A stretch of DNA of 64,000 nt from positions 62,001-126,000 of the forward strand of contig NZ_QBFD01000007.1 in NCBI RefSeq assembly GCF_003335585.1, given 5' to 3'. Both the position numbers and the translations under genes were made by a program. Positions 37,524 to 50,484 of this stretch are shown in pieces; position 1 is the first letter of the stretch, and every line of letters begins with the position of its first letter. The stretch comes from Sulfitobacter sp. DFL-14. Lineage in GTDB: Bacteria; Pseudomonadota; Alphaproteobacteria; Rhodobacterales; Rhodobacteraceae. The notes beneath the pieces were generated by a model. That model did not search any database, was not told the origin of the DNA, and saw only the letters and a list, made by a program, of their open reading frames with translations.

Positions 37524-39128
37524 ATGGCCGAATTGCGCAGCAGCAAGGAGATGCGTGCCATCGAGGCGCGGGCGATTGACTCGGGCCAGGTGACCGGGCT
37601 GGAGCTGATGGAACGGGCCGGGCGCGGTGTCGTCGAGGCGGTTTTCGAGGAATGGTCGGCGCTGGCCGAGGGGCCGCACCGCGCTGTCGTGCTCTGCGGG
37701 CCGGGCAACAACGGCGGTGACGGGTTTGTCATTGCGCGGTTGTTGAAGGAGGCGGGCTGGCAGGTTGCTGTTTACCTCTACGGCGATGCGGACAAGCTGC
37801 CGCCGGATGCCAAGGCGAATTACGACCGTTGGGCCGAAATCGGCACAACCGGAGCTCTGGCCGATTGGGAGAGGTCGGAGGGCTGGGGCTGCGATCTGTT
37901 GATCGATGCGCTTTTCGGCATCGGCCTGAAGCGCGGATTGCGCCCGCTCGGAGCGCTTTTCTGGAACATGGAGGACATGGTCGACTGCTTCGCCGTCGAG
38001 CCCGGTCACAAGATTGGTCGCCCGGCGATTGTCGCGGTGGATATGCCAAGCGGGATCTGCGCGGACAGCGGGCGTGAGTTTCCTCACGAGGACACGCATC
38101 ATCGGTTTGCGGCGGCCGCCCATCTGACCGTGACCTTCCACCGGCCCAAGCCGGGGCATTTTCTGGCGGAGGGTCCCCACCAATGCGGCAAGCTGGTGGT
38201 CAAGGACATCGGTCTCTCGGAGGAGCCTGCCCGCAAACGGGACCGGCGCAAGCGTCGGGTCAGCCTGTGCGAGGGGGTGCACCCGGATTGGCTGCGCAAG
38301 GATGTGGACGGCCACAAATACGGCCATGGCCATGCGCTGATCTTTTCAGGGGGCGTCAGCAAGGGCGGTGCGGCGCGGCTGGCCGCGCGGGGCGCGCTGC
38401 GGATCGGGGCGGGCCTTGTTACCTTGGCCTGTCCGCCAGCCGCATTGATCGAAAACGCCGCACAGCTGAATGCGATCATGCTGCGCAGCGTCAAGGACGG
38501 CGCGGCCGCGGCCGAGGTGCTGGACGACGCGCGGATAAAAGCGATCTGTATCGGGCCGGGGTTGGGCACCGGGGAACGCGAGGCCGCGTTGGTGGCGGTT
38601 GCGGTGCGTGCAAAGCACACACCCTACGTCGTATTCGATGCGGATGCTTTGACGCTGGTAGCGCAGGATCAGAGCCTTTTCGATGCGCTGCATGATCGCT
38701 GCATCCTGACCCCGCACGGCGGTGAGTTCGCGCGGCTTTTTCCCGACATCGCGGCAAGGCTGGCTGCCCCGTCGACCGAAGGCCCGGCCTATTCCAAGGT
38801 TGACGCCGCGCGGGACGCTGCAAAACGGGCAGGGTGTACCGTTCTTTTCAAGGGGCCGGACAGCGTGATCGCCCATCCCGATGGTAGCTGCCGCGTGCAT
38901 TCAGCCCAGTATGACCGCGCGGCCCCATGGCTGGCCACGGCAGGGTCGGGGGATGTGCTGGCGGGGATGATCACCGGTCTTTTGGCGCGGGGGCAGTTTA
39001 CGCCTTTGGGCGCGGCTGGAACCGCCGCCTGGCTGCACGTCGAATGCGCGCGCAGCTTTGGCCCCGGCCTGATCGCCGAAGATCTGCCGGAGCAATTACC
39101 GAAGGTTCTGAGGGGTCTGGGCCTGTAG
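37524..39128 (+). CDS. nnrD: Bifunctional NAD(P)H-hydrate dehydratase/epimerase
   Basis: A 534-residue repair enzyme for damaged nicotinamide cofactors. The N-terminal half (YjeF_N, about 1-225) has the epimerase motif LCGPGNNGGDGFV. The C-terminal half (about 245-530) is the ribokinase-fold dehydratase with HKYGHGHALIFSG, CIGPGLGTG, TPHGGEFARLFPD, LFKGPDSVIA and the catalytic TAGSGDVLAGMI. It is divergent from glnB. Confidence 0.94.
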   Translation: MAELRSSKEMRAIEARAIDSGQVTGLELMERAGRGVVEAVFEEWSALAEGPHRAVVLCGPGNNGGDGFVIARLLKEAGWQVAVYLYGDADKLPPDAKANYDRWAEIGTTGALADWERSEGWGCDLLIDALFGIGLKRGLRPLGALFWNMEDMVDCFAVEPGHKIGRPAIVAVDMPSGICADSGREFPHEDTHHRFAAAAHLTVTFHRPKPGHFLAEGPHQCGKLVVKDIGLSEEPARKRDRRKRRVSLCEGVHPDWLRKDVDGHKYGHGHALIFSGGVSKGGAARLAARGALRIGAGLVTLACPPAALIENAAQLNAIMLRSVKDGAAAAEVLDDARIKAICIGPGLGTGEREAALVAVAVRAKHTPYVVFDADALTLVAQDQSLFDALHDRCILTPHGGEFARLFPDIAARLAAPSTEGPAYSKVDAARDAAKRAGCTVLFKGPDSVIAHPDGSCRVHSAQYDRAAPWLATAGSGDVLAGMITGLLARGQFTPLGAAGTAAWLHVECARSFGPGLIAEDLPEQLPKVLRGLGL

Positions 39129-39130
39129 GT

Positions 39131-39652
39131 TCAGGCGGCGTGCAGCACAGCGCCGCGTGCCTTGGCGGCATCCGCCGTGCCCAGTTCCAGCCCGTCCGCA
39201 TAAAGGATATGCGGCCCGTCGCAGAAGATCTGGAACAAGGTGGTCTCATGGCTGCCGAGGTCGGTGATGAATTCGTTGTCCACCAGCGCCCGTGCCGCCA
39301 CAAGCGCGCGTTCGGAGTTGAACAGCGCCCTTGCGCGCCAGTCGCGGATCAGCACCATCTGGTCCCCCGCGAGGATCGCGTCCCGCTCGGGCCGGGTGTG
39401 GCCCAGGGAGCCTGCGGACAGCCCGATCTGATGCACCATGCGCGTGCTGCGCTGGATGTGCTTGACCTTGGAAATGCCGGTGTCGCGGGTGATGATCTTG
39501 TCCCCGACAGAGAGAAATTCCACCGGAATTTCGCCGTCAAGCGTCAGTAACATGGCACCTTGGACCAGTCCTGTGTCCAGGACGGCGTAGGGGGTGTATT
39601 GGCCCGCATGGCGATCTTCCTCGCCTACGCGCCCGACCGTATTCGGTTTCAT
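39131..39652 (-). CDS. Hint-domain protein
   Basis: A 173-residue protein with the Hint_2 pattern: GLVQGAMLLTLDGEIPVEFL then VGDKIITRDTG (about residues 28-60) and a downstream GDQMVLIRDWRA. Hint domains come from the Hedgehog/intein self-splicing fold. The initial catalytic Cys expected in inteins is not seen (Gly-Ala at that place), so autoprocessing is doubtful. Such proteins are frequent in roseobacters; function is unknown. The stop is 2 bp from the nnrD stop (convergent). Confidence 0.75.
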   Translation of the reverse strand: MKPNTVGRVGEEDRHAGQYTPYAVLDTGLVQGAMLLTLDGEIPVEFLSVGDKIITRDTGISKVKHIQRSTRMVHQIGLSAGSLGHTRPERDAILAGDQMVLIRDWRARALFNSERALVAARALVDNEFITDLGSHETTLFQIFCDGPHILYADGLELGTADAAKARGAVLHAA

Positions 39653-39815
39653 GGGCGTCTCTTTCTTATCTGTACCTGCCTCAGGTTATCCCGAACATAT
39701 GACAACAACTTGTTAATGTCTTGCCTTTTTTTAGACTGGCGGCCCGGCTTTTTTGGTCTCGCCTATCGCTGCCGGGTTTGGTAATCAGCGGTTCAGGCCG
39801 CGAACGGGGCCGCGT

Positions 39816-39899
39816 GCGGGTGTGGCGGAATTGGTAGACGCACCAGATTTAGGTTCTGGCGCCTTTGGCGTGGGGGTTCGAGTCCCTTCACCCGCACCA
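39816..39899 (+). tRNA. tRNA-Leu (anticodon UAG)
   Basis: The acceptor stem GCGGGTG pairs with CACCCGC, followed by A and an encoded CCA. The D arm is GGCGGAATTGGTAGACGC. The anticodon stem CCAGA/TCTGG encloses loop TTTAGGT, giving anticodon TAG (reads CUA and other CUN codons). A long variable arm (class II) and the T arm GGGGGTTCGAGTCCC confirm leucine identity. Confidence 0.96.
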
Positions 39900-40107
39900 C
39901 ATACGAAATTGCCAGGCCAGCGCGCCGCGAATGGGCTGATTGCCAGGCATTCTCCCGATGAAATCGACGCCGTAGACTGGACCGCGGGGGATCACCCGGG
40001 TGCTTGAGCTGCGGGCCGCCGGGGTGTGTGCTGATTGGCACAACATTGATCTTCCATGTGCAGAACGCGACCCTTGATCGCCGTCCCGCCCCCCGAGGTT
40101 CCCGCGT

Positions 40108-41112
40108 TCAGACCGAGGACAGGCGCGCCCCGGCGCTGCGCCAGCCGGGCAGGGTATCGTCAAGGTAGCTGGAAATCCCGGTCAGCCCCGCATCCCGCAG
40201 CGCGGTCTGCATCTGGCCGAGCACCCTTGGCATGAACCGCAGGTATCCCGGTTTGCCGTCGCGTTTGTTCAGGCGGGGGAATAGCCCGGCAATCCGGGTG
40301 TGCCGCTGCGCGCCCAGAAGGTGATAGCGGTGCAGGATCCCGGCATCGGGTCCCATTCCTGCCGGGGCGGCGGCCAGGTAACGGTCGAGCATGCGCGCCT
40401 CCAGCCCCGGTGCCAGATCGCGCCGCGCATCCTGAAGCAGGGACAGCAGATCATATTCCGGCGGTCCCAGCACGGCATCCTGAAAATCCAGCAACCCGCA
40501 GCGCGCAACGCCCTGACGCTCTGGCAGGAGCATCAGGTTGTCGATGTGAAAGTCCCGCAGCACCAGCGCATCCTGCGCGGCTTCCAGCGGGGCAAGGGCC
40601 TCTTGCCAGAGCGCGCGCCAGGGCGCATCGAAACCGGCCACCGGCAGGTCGGGGCGCAGGGCGGGCATGAACCATTGTGAAAAGATGCTGACCTCATCCA
40701 GCAGCGTGGCGACATCATAGCGCGGCACAAGCACCTGGACCGCCTCAGGCGCGGCATGCAGATGCAGCAATGTGTCGATGGCAAGTTCGTAAAGTGCGCC
40801 CTCATCCGCGCCCTGATCCAGCAGCGCCCCATAGGTCGCGATGCCGAAATCCTCGATCAGGGCCAGGCCCTTGTCCGCATCCGTGGCCAGCACCTTTGGT
40901 GCGCTCAGCCCAAGGTCGCTCAGGTGCCGGGCCAGCCGGACAAAGGCGGCAAAGCCGGTCGGATCGTGACGATCCTCCATCAGCAGCAGGTCCGCCCCCA
41001 TGATCCGCAGATACCGCCGGGCAGAGGCATCGCCGGGCAGGGGGGTGAGCACCGCCTGGCCGTGGCCATGACGGGCGAGAAAGGACTGGTGATCGGGCTC
41101 TGATGTGCTCAT
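40108..41112 (-). CDS. Aminoglycoside phosphotransferase-family kinase (AmgK-like)
   Basis: A 334-residue kinase-fold protein. It has the GDASARRYLRI glycine/arginine motif near residue 28, the catalytic loop LRDFHIDNLMLLP (about residue 190) and the metal-binding LLDFQDAVLGPPEYDL. This combination is typical of the anomeric sugar kinase AmgK (N-acetylmuramate/GlcNAc recycling) and related phosphotransferases. In many alphaproteobacteria it sits near tsaE or a nucleotidyltransferase; neither is here. The start at 41112 (MSTSEP) is preferred over 41154. Confidence 0.78.
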   Translation of the reverse strand: MSTSEPDHQSFLARHGHGQAVLTPLPGDASARRYLRIMGADLLLMEDRHDPTGFAAFVRLARHLSDLGLSAPKVLATDADKGLALIEDFGIATYGALLDQGADEGALYELAIDTLLHLHAAPEAVQVLVPRYDVATLLDEVSIFSQWFMPALRPDLPVAGFDAPWRALWQEALAPLEAAQDALVLRDFHIDNLMLLPERQGVARCGLLDFQDAVLGPPEYDLLSLLQDARRDLAPGLEARMLDRYLAAAPAGMGPDAGILHRYHLLGAQRHTRIAGLFPRLNKRDGKPGYLRFMPRVLGQMQTALRDAGLTGISSYLDDTLPGWRSAGARLSSV

Positions 41113-41208
41113 GGGCGCATATCGGACATTTTGCGCCATGCTTGCAAGCGCCACAAATGCAAACGGCGCCCCGGATCGGGGCGCCGCTTTTTCGTATTCA
41201 GACCCGGA

Positions 41209-43458
<2,250 letters not shown>

Positions 43459-43530
43459 TTAGAATCGTTATAACCCGGCAGGCAGGGATTTATAAGTTGG
43501 ATTTGCTGATTGCCTTGATAGTTTAAGGTT

Positions 43531-44457
43531 ATGAAGAATCTTACCATAAGACAGTTTCGTTATTTTGAGGCGATTGCCGAACAGCGCCATTTCGGCCGTG
43601 CGGCCCAGGTCTGCGCGATTTCGCAACCCGCGCTTTCCGCCCAGATCAAAGAGATGGAGACCACCCTTGGCAAAGCGCTGTTCGAGCGGGGGCCAAGACA
43701 GGTGCGCCCGACCGCCTTTGGTGTTGAATTCGCAGGCCATGTGCGCGCGGTGCTGGAACAGGTCGAGGCGCTTGAGAATTTTGCCCGCGAGGCGCAGGGC
43801 GATCTTGCGGGGCAGTTCCGTCTTGGCGTCATTCCGACAATCGCGCCTTACCTGCTGCCCAGGCTGATCGGCCCGCTGACCGCAGCCTATCCCGGCATTG
43901 ACCTGCATGTCCGCGAGACGCTGACATCGCGGCTGGTGCAGGAATTGCAGGATGGACGGCTCGATGCGGCGATCGTGGCGCTGCCGGTCTCTGTGCCCTC
44001 GCTGACGGAGGTGCCGGTCTTTTCCGAGCGTTTTGTCTTTGTCCGGCCCGAGGCCGCTGCCGGCCAGCCGGCGCCAGGCGGCAGGGATCTGGCCGACATG
44101 CGGGTGCTGCTGCTGGAGGAGGGCCATTGTTTCCGGGATCAGGCGCTGGCTTTCTGCAACCGGCCCGCATCGGTGCCGCGTACCGGTCTGGACGGCAGTT
44201 CGCTGGCAACGCTGGTGCAGATGGTCGGCGCGGGGATCGGGGTGACCGTGATTCCGCAGATGGCCGTCCGGGTGGAAACCCGCTCGGCCGCAGTGGATTG
44301 GGTGCCCTTTGCCGGACCGCAGCCCAAGCGCACCGTGGGCATGATCTGGCGCAAGGCCAGCCCCCTGACCCGGCACCAGGCCGCATTTGCCCAGCTGGTG
44401 CGACAGGCCGCCGGGGATGCGGCGGATATCCGGCCCGAAGACCGCCCCCAGGTCTGA
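43531..44457 (+). CDS. oxyR: Hydrogen peroxide-sensing regulator OxyR
   Basis: A 308-residue LysR-type regulator. The N-terminal winged helix-turn-helix reads FEAIAEQRHFGRAAQVCAIS with QPALSAQIKEMETTLG. The redox pair is conserved as GHCFRDQALAFC (Cys200 and Cys209), matching Cys199/Cys208 of E. coli OxyR. It is divergent from katG. The shared 96-bp region contains AT-rich imperfect repeats (for example GATAGTTTAAGGTTATG) that could be OxyR sites. Confidence 0.93.
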   Translation: MKNLTIRQFRYFEAIAEQRHFGRAAQVCAISQPALSAQIKEMETTLGKALFERGPRQVRPTAFGVEFAGHVRAVLEQVEALENFAREAQGDLAGQFRLGVIPTIAPYLLPRLIGPLTAAYPGIDLHVRETLTSRLVQELQDGRLDAAIVALPVSVPSLTEVPVFSERFVFVRPEAAAGQPAPGGRDLADMRVLLLEEGHCFRDQALAFCNRPASVPRTGLDGSSLATLVQMVGAGIGVTVIPQMAVRVETRSAAVDWVPFAGPQPKRTVGMIWRKASPLTRHQAAFAQLVRQAAGDAADIRPEDRPQV

Positions 44458-44526
44458 AACCGGGACGGTTTGCCTAAAATCCAATGCATTCGCGCCGCGC
44501 CGGACCCGGGGATGCCCGCGGTTGCG

Positions 44527-44541
44527 TTAAGCGGGTCGTAA
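44527..44541 (+). promoter_or_regulatory. CtrA-like box upstream of the chemoreceptor
   Basis: TTAAGCGGGTCGTAA matches the CtrA half-site pattern TTAA-N7-TTAA with one mismatch (G for T). It lies about 75 bp before the chemoreceptor start. CtrA controls motility and chemotaxis genes in Rhodobacteraceae. One such match can occur by chance. Confidence 0.3.
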
Positions 44542-44613
44542 GACATGGGTCCCTATGGTTCAGCGTCATCGCCCGACCCCGGGCCGAATCTGTTCTTCGA
44601 AGGGAAAATGCCA

Positions 44614-47202
44614 ATGTCAGAACCGGCAAAGAAACTTGACCGCGTTCATCCGATGCGCAGCCTGTTTTTCAAGACCGCTCTTGTGGTGGCGTTCTGCGCC
44701 GTTGGCGTCGTGGCCGCGATCGAGGTGATCAATGCCCGGTCCGCACAGGCGCGCCTGCACCAGGCGATCATGACCCGCGCGACGGAAATGACGGATATGC
44801 TGGCCCTGCAACTGGGCGGGGCGATCAAGTTCAAGAACCATGACGCCCTGTCCGAAATCGTGGCAGGCGTGCTGGAAAACTCCAGACCGGACGCTGTCGC
44901 CGCCGCCGCGGTCGATGCGGCGGGGACAACGCTGCAGGCAGAGCAGGATCAGCCGCCAGAGCCTGAACTGGTCGAATTCGCCCGTGCCGCGGTGGAAAAG
45001 GGCGCGCCTGTCGTGGACCGGAACCGGCTGATCATGGCGGCACCCGTCACCTTTGGTGGCGATAGCCTGTTGGTCGGTGCCATCGCAACGCGCTGGACGG
45101 ATGATTTCATTCTGGCAGACTACAGGGCATCGGCCCTTCAAAGCCTTCTGGCAGGGCTGGTGGCGCTGCTCTGCGCGCTGGCTGGCGCATCTTTCCTGCT
45201 GTACAAATTGATCACGGCACCCCTCGCCGGGCTGGGCCGTTCGATGGAATCCGTGGCGCAGGGCGATTATGATACCGGCGTCCCGCATACCATCCGCCGG
45301 GATGAGATCGGCCTGATGGCCACCCAGCTTGAGGCGCTGCGCGCGGTGCTGCGCGAGGCAGATGAAGCTGCCCATGAGACCGCTTTCAAGAGCGCGGCAT
45401 TTGCCGGGTCTTCGGCCTCCCTGATGATGGTGGATCGTGATTTCCGGGTGATTTTTGCCAACCCTGCCTGCGAGGAACTGGTGAAGGCCAATCTGGATGA
45501 ACTGGCAAAGGTATGGCCGGACCTGCAGGGCCAGACCCTGATCGGCGGCGACCTGCGCAATTTCCAACCCGTGCGGGATGCTGTTGCACAGGTCGAGCGT
45601 GGCGGCCTGCGCGACGGGTCAGAGACCGTCAACGAGATGGTGCAGATGGGCGACTGCCTGCTGCGGATATCGCTGAACGCGGCGCTGGGGCAGGCGGGGG
45701 AGATGATCGGCTGCGTCATTGAATGGACCGACCGGACCGATGCGCAACGCAACGCTGCATTGCACCATGCCCTCGATTCGAACCAACTGACGGTGGAATA
45801 CGACCTGAAGGGCAAGATACAGGATGCAAACCAGAACTTCCTTGACCTGATTGACGGGACCAAGGAAGACACCCGCGCGTGCAACCTCGCCTCGATGTTT
45901 GCCAAGAACCTCGACGGCGACCATGATGGCAGCAAATTTGTCACCAAGGTCATATCCGGAGAGCCCATGCGGGGCCGCTTCAACGTCTTTAGCGTCCATG
46001 CGCAGAAGACCTTTGTGATCGACGGCAGTTTCGCCGTTCTGACCGACCATAAGGGCAAGCCGCACAGGCTCATCTTCCTGGGCAGCGACGTGACGGAGCA
46101 GGACCGGGCAATGCGTGCTGGCGAAGCCGCCCGCGAGCAAAGCGCCGCAGAGCAGGCCAATGTGGTCGGCCTGCTTGGCGATGCGCTGAACAAGCTGGCC
46201 AATGGCGATCTGCGGGCCGATCTGACCAGCGATGTGCCCGCCTCTTACGAAAAGCTGCGCCGCGATTTCAACGGCACGGTCGAATCCCTGCGCGAAGCGA
46301 TGTCGGCGGTCATGCACAACGCGGATTCAATCCGCAACGAGACCGCCGAAATCACCTCTGCCGCCGACGACCTGTCGCGGCGGACCGAGAAACAGGCGGC
46401 AACCCTTGAGGAAACCGCCGCAGCGCTTGATGAATTGACGGTGTCGGTGCGATCTGCCGCCGAAGGTGCCGACGATGCCAGCAGCATGTCCGCCGAAGCG
46501 CAGAAAAATGCCCAGCAGGGCGGAGAGATCGCGCGTCAGGCCGTGGCTGCGATGGACGGCATCAGAACCTCTTCGCAGGAGATCTCGAAAATCACCTCCG
46601 TCATCGACGATATCGCTTTCCAGACCAATCTGCTGGCGCTGAACGCGGGTGTCGAAGCCGCCCGCGCCGGTGAGGCCGGGCGCGGTTTTGCCGTCGTCGC
46701 GACAGAGGTGCGGGCCCTTGCGCAACGCTCCTCGGATGCCGCGCGGGAGATCAACGCGCTGATCTCCTCCAGCGGTGAACAGGTCAGCCAGGGTGTCGAT
46801 CTGGTGGACCGGACCGGCTCCGCCCTTGCCGCCATCGTGACGTCCGTGTCTGAAATCTCCAACCGGGTGTCGAACATCGCCGCATCGGCGCGGGAGCAAT
46901 CCAGCGGGCTGGCGGAAATCAACACCGCCGTCAACGAGCTGGATCACGTGACCCAGCAAAACGCCGCCATGTTCGAGGAAACCACCGCCGCCAGCCATGC
47001 GCTGACCGCCGAGGCCGATGCCCTGGCGGCTGCCGTGGCGCGGTTCCGGCTGAACGGCGAAACCGCGGGCGCCACCGCACCCAGGCCCGCCGTCGCATCG
47101 GTGCCCATGACCCCGCCGCGCGCCGTGGCCCCGGCCACCCAGGGCAATGCGGCGCTGGACATGTCACAGGACGTGGATGCAGACGGATGGGAAGAATTCT
47201 GA
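44614..47202 (+). CDS. Methyl-accepting chemotaxis protein with tandem PAS domains
   Basis: An 862-residue chemoreceptor from ATG 44614 (AGGG nine bases upstream; 44608 is an alternative). Order: first membrane helix (about 16-39), a periplasmic sensor of about 130 residues, second helix (about 175-198), HAMP, two PAS-like domains (about 257-370 and 387-500), a second HAMP-like region, and the signalling domain with the conserved tip [20 protein letters not shown] (about 664-683). The C-terminus ends WEEF, fitting the xWxxF tether used to recruit CheR/CheB. The ligand is unknown; PAS domains may sense redox or oxygen. Confidence 0.9.
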   Translation: MSEPAKKLDRVHPMRSLFFKTALVVAFCAVGVVAAIEVINARSAQARLHQAIMTRATEMTDMLALQLGGAIKFKNHDALSEIVAGVLENSRPDAVAAAAVDAAGTTLQAEQDQPPEPELVEFARAAVEKGAPVVDRNRLIMAAPVTFGGDSLLVGAIATRWTDDFILADYRASALQSLLAGLVALLCALAGASFLLYKLITAPLAGLGRSMESVAQGDYDTGVPHTIRRDEIGLMATQLEALRAVLREADEAAHETAFKSAAFAGSSASLMMVDRDFRVIFANPACEELVKANLDELAKVWPDLQGQTLIGGDLRNFQPVRDAVAQVERGGLRDGSETVNEMVQMGDCLLRISLNAALGQAGEMIGCVIEWTDRTDAQRNAALHHALDSNQLTVEYDLKGKIQDANQNFLDLIDGTKEDTRACNLASMFAKNLDGDHDGSKFVTKVISGEPMRGRFNVFSVHAQKTFVIDGSFAVLTDHKGKPHRLIFLGSDVTEQDRAMRAGEAAREQSAAEQANVVGLLGDALNKLANGDLRADLTSDVPASYEKLRRDFNGTVESLREAMSAVMHNADSIRNETAEITSAADDLSRRTEKQAATLEETAAALDELTVSVRSAAEGADDASSMSAEAQKNAQQGGEIARQAVAAMDGIRTSSQEISKITSVIDDIAFQTNLLALNAGVEAARAGEAGRGFAVVATEVRALAQRSSDAAREINALISSSGEQVSQGVDLVDRTGSALAAIVTSVSEISNRVSNIAASAREQSSGLAEINTAVNELDHVTQQNAAMFEETTAASHALTAEADALAAAVARFRLNGETAGATAPRPAVASVPMTPPRAVAPATQGNAALDMSQDVDADGWEEF

Positions 47203-47292
47203 CGCGCGCAGGCGCAGGTCATCCGCCTCGCCGGTCAGGCGGCACCGGATGATCCGGTCAGCTTCAGGAAACAGAAAATGCGGGCAGGCGGG

Positions 47293-49005
47293 TCAGTCCC
47301 GTTTGCCCGCAAACCGTTCCGCCCAGCCTTCACGCTCTTCATCGGTGATCTTTGCAAACAAGACCTCCGGCACGTCAAAAGCATGGCCCGGCGGCAGTGC
47401 GGCAAGGGCGGCGGGGACATCATCGGGCCAGACCGGCGCCTCAACCCGCATCGCGGCCAGCATCCGGGCCGCGGCATCGGGGATGAACGGGGCCGACAGC
47501 GTGGCATAAAGCGGGATCAGGTTCAGGGCCAGCCGCACCTGTGCCGCCGCCCTGTCCGGGTCGGACTTGAACACGGACCAGGGGGCCTGCGCCTGCAGGT
47601 ATTCGTTGCCCGCCGCCCAGATCGCTCGCAATTCGGCGGCTGATTTGCGCACCTCCACCGCATCCATCTGCGCCTGATAGCGTGCCACGCGCGCGGTGAT
47701 ATCCGCGATCAGCGCCTCTTCCTCCGGTCCATAGCTGCCTGCTTCCGGCACCGCCTCGCCGAACTTGGAACGGCAGAATTTCGTGATCCGGCTGACGAAG
47801 TTGCCCAGCACATCGGCAAGGTCCTTGTTCACCGAGGCCTGGAAATTCTCCCAGGTGAATTCCGCATCCGAGGTTTCCGGCGCATGGCTCAGCAACCACC
47901 AGCGCCAGTAATCCGCCGGCAGGATCTCAAGCGCCTGATCCATGAACACCCCGCGCCCCCGGGAGGTGGAGAACTGCCCCCCGTCATAGGTCAGGTAGTT
48001 GAAGGACTTGATGTAATCGACAAGCTTCCAGGGCTCGCCCGACCCCATGATGGTGGCGGGAAAGCTGAGGGTGTGGAAGGGCACGTTGTCCTTGCCCATG
48101 AACTGGGTATAGCGCACCTCATCGGCCCCCTTGTCGGTGCGCCACCAGCGCTCCCAGTCGGCCCCCTTGCCCGCGTCCACCCATTCCTGGGCGGAGGCGA
48201 TATATTCGATCGGCGCGTCGAACCAGACGTAGAACACCTTGCCCTCCATCCCTGGCCAATCGGCGTCACCGCGTTTGACCGGCACGCCCCAGTTCAGGTC
48301 GCGGGTGATGCCCCTGTCCTGCAGCCCGTCGCCGTCATGCAGCCATTTCTTCGCGATGGAGGTGGTCAGCACCGGCCAGTCGGCCTTGGCATTGATCCAG
48401 TCGTTCAACTGGTCCTTCATCTGGCTCTGGCGCAGCATCAGATGCTTTGTCTCGCGCATCTCAAGGTCGGTGGCGCCCGAGATCGTGCTGCGCGGATTGA
48501 TCAGCTCGGCGGGGTCCAGCTGCTTGGTACAATTGTCGCATTGATCGCCACGCGCATCCTCGAATCCGCAGTTGGGGCAGGTCCCTTCCACATAGCGATC
48601 CGGCAGGAAACGCCCGTCGGTGGGGGAATAGATCTGTTCCTGGGAGACTTCCTCGATCAACCCGGCATCTGCCAGCACACCCGCGAAATGCTGGGTCAAC
48701 ACGCGGTTCTGAGGCGACGAGGACCGCCCGAAATGATCGAAGGACAGCCCGAAGCCTTCGGCGATGCGCGCCTGCACCTGATGCATCTCGGCGCAATATT
48801 CGGCCACCGGCTTGCCTGCCTTGGCGGCGGCCAGCTCTGCCGGGGTGCCATGTTCATCGGTGGCACAGAGAAACAGAACCTCATGGCCCCGGCCGCGCAG
48901 GTAGCGGGCGTAAAGGTCGGCGGGCAATTGGCTGCCCACGAGGTTTCCCAGGTGCTTGATGCCGTTGATATAGGGGATCGCGGAAGTGATGAGATGTCGG
49001 GTCAA
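47293..49005 (-). CDS. metG: Methionyl-tRNA synthetase
   Basis: A 570-residue class I synthetase. The N-terminus [15 protein letters not shown] holds the HIGH-equivalent. The zinc knuckle is [17 protein letters not shown] (about residues 140-156). The KMSKS-type loop is replaced by QFSTSRGRG, a variant of the FSTS form seen in this branch. The C-terminal anticodon-binding domain is normal and there is no appended tRNA-binding domain. It is convergent with the chemoreceptor gene. Confidence 0.95.
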   Translation of the reverse strand: MTRHLITSAIPYINGIKHLGNLVGSQLPADLYARYLRGRGHEVLFLCATDEHGTPAELAAAKAGKPVAEYCAEMHQVQARIAEGFGLSFDHFGRSSSPQNRVLTQHFAGVLADAGLIEEVSQEQIYSPTDGRFLPDRYVEGTCPNCGFEDARGDQCDNCTKQLDPAELINPRSTISGATDLEMRETKHLMLRQSQMKDQLNDWINAKADWPVLTTSIAKKWLHDGDGLQDRGITRDLNWGVPVKRGDADWPGMEGKVFYVWFDAPIEYIASAQEWVDAGKGADWERWWRTDKGADEVRYTQFMGKDNVPFHTLSFPATIMGSGEPWKLVDYIKSFNYLTYDGGQFSTSRGRGVFMDQALEILPADYWRWWLLSHAPETSDAEFTWENFQASVNKDLADVLGNFVSRITKFCRSKFGEAVPEAGSYGPEEEALIADITARVARYQAQMDAVEVRKSAAELRAIWAAGNEYLQAQAPWSVFKSDPDRAAAQVRLALNLIPLYATLSAPFIPDAAARMLAAMRVEAPVWPDDVPAALAALPPGHAFDVPEVLFAKITDEEREGWAERFAGKRD

Positions 49006-49069
49006 GGGGCCGGCCTTTGGTCAGTGAACAGCGCTGCTTTATCAGCACCGCATGCCGCATGCCAGCCCG

Positions 49070-50302
49070 TCAATCGCGTCGCTGGTTGTCGCGGGCGCGA
49101 CCCGTGAGCCGTCCGATCAGGAAGCTGGTGCGCGGCGCATAGATATAACGTGTGCGTTTCGCCCCGGTCCGGCCCCTGTGCATCCGCACCAGGCCAAAGA
49201 CCACCAGCACCCCATGCCCGACCGAGATCATCATGAAAAGCGCGGAAGGTCCGAAGTTCTCGATCAGCACCGAGGCGATATAGGGGGCAAAGATGGCCCC
49301 GGCCGCGAACCAGAACATCAGCGCGGCGGAAAGCTCGACCCTTTCGTCGTCGCTGGCAAAGTCATGGGCATGGGCCGCGGCCACGGAATAGATCGGAAAG
49401 GTGGTCAGCCCGAACAGCCCGGCGGTCAGGAAGATGCCCACCGTCCCCAGCCCGGCGGAAGAGACCGTGACCCCGCAGGCCATCATCGCGGCCACCGACA
49501 GCCAGATCAGCACCCAGCGCCGGTCGAACTTGTCGGCAAGCCAGCCCACGGGCCATTGCGCAATGGCACCGCCAAGAACGAAGGCGGTCAGAAACCAGGC
49601 GATCTGTGCCGCACTCAGCCCGACCTCCTGGCCGTAGATCGGGCCGACCATCCGGAAGGATGCGCTCGACAGCGCCGCGACCACGACGCCGGCCGCGGCA
49701 AGCGGGGAACGGTCAAAGGCCAGACGCGGCCGCAGACGCGGCTGGCTTGGTGTTTCGGGCTGCCGCACCGTGGTCAGCGTGATCGGCAGCAGGGCGGCAC
49801 AGCAGACGATAGCAAGGATGTTGTAGGAGACGTAGGAGGCCGGCGCCAGGATGCCGACGATCATCTGCGCGGCCATCGACCCGGTCATGTCCACGATCCG
49901 GTAGATGCCCATGGTGCGCCCGCGCGTTTCATTGGTGACCTTGGCCTGCAGCCAGGCCTCGATCACCGTATAGCAGCCTGCCACGCAAAGCCCCGAGGCG
50001 ACGCGCATCAATGTCCAGGCAAAGGCATCCACCACCAGCATATGCGCCATCAGCCCGATGGAACCGGCTGCGGTAAAGGCGGCAAAGGCGCGGCTGTGGC
50101 CCACCGATCCCATCAGGCGCGGCGCCCACCAGCAACCGATGAAGAAGCCCAGGAAATGCGCCGAGCCGAGCAGGCCGATTTCCTGCCGCGAAAATCCCAG
50201 GACAGTGCCGGACAACACATCAAGCGGCCCCACGCCGCCAGAGGACAGCTGCAAAAGGATGACCGAGAAAAACAGGGCGGCAAATGAAATCAGCAAACGC
50301 AT
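49070..50302 (-). CDS. MFS transporter
   Basis: A 410-residue protein with about 12 membrane helices. Major-facilitator signatures include the helix 2-3 loop (GCWWAPRLMGSVGHSRAFAA) and the central ADKFDRRWVLI after helix 8 (GWLADKFDRRW). Sequence resembles the YcaD/sugar-phosphate-like proton-driven exporters, but the substrate is not evident. The start at 50302 (MRLLISFAALFF) begins the first helix; a longer reading adds ten polar residues. The gene lies upstream of metG on the same strand, 64 bp before it. Confidence 0.85.
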   Translation of the reverse strand: MRLLISFAALFFSVILLQLSSGGVGPLDVLSGTVLGFSRQEIGLLGSAHFLGFFIGCWWAPRLMGSVGHSRAFAAFTAAGSIGLMAHMLVVDAFAWTLMRVASGLCVAGCYTVIEAWLQAKVTNETRGRTMGIYRIVDMTGSMAAQMIVGILAPASYVSYNILAIVCCAALLPITLTTVRQPETPSQPRLRPRLAFDRSPLAAAGVVVAALSSASFRMVGPIYGQEVGLSAAQIAWFLTAFVLGGAIAQWPVGWLADKFDRRWVLIWLSVAAMMACGVTVSSAGLGTVGIFLTAGLFGLTTFPIYSVAAAHAHDFASDDERVELSAALMFWFAAGAIFAPYIASVLIENFGPSALFMMISVGHGVLVVFGLVRMHRGRTGAKRTRYIYAPRTSFLIGRLTGRARDNQRRD

Positions 50303-50484
50303 GGGGCATCTTTGGTCGATCCCTGCGCCCAACCCAAGCCGAAACCCGACAGGGCGCGTCGCATTTCAGGGTTTGGTCCCGAAATCTTAATCTTTTGTGA
50401 GAAAGTTATGGTCACCTGCCGGGGCATTGACGCTTGCAGCCGGATTGCTGCCGGGTAGTCTGCCCGCCAAACAAGGGGACGACG

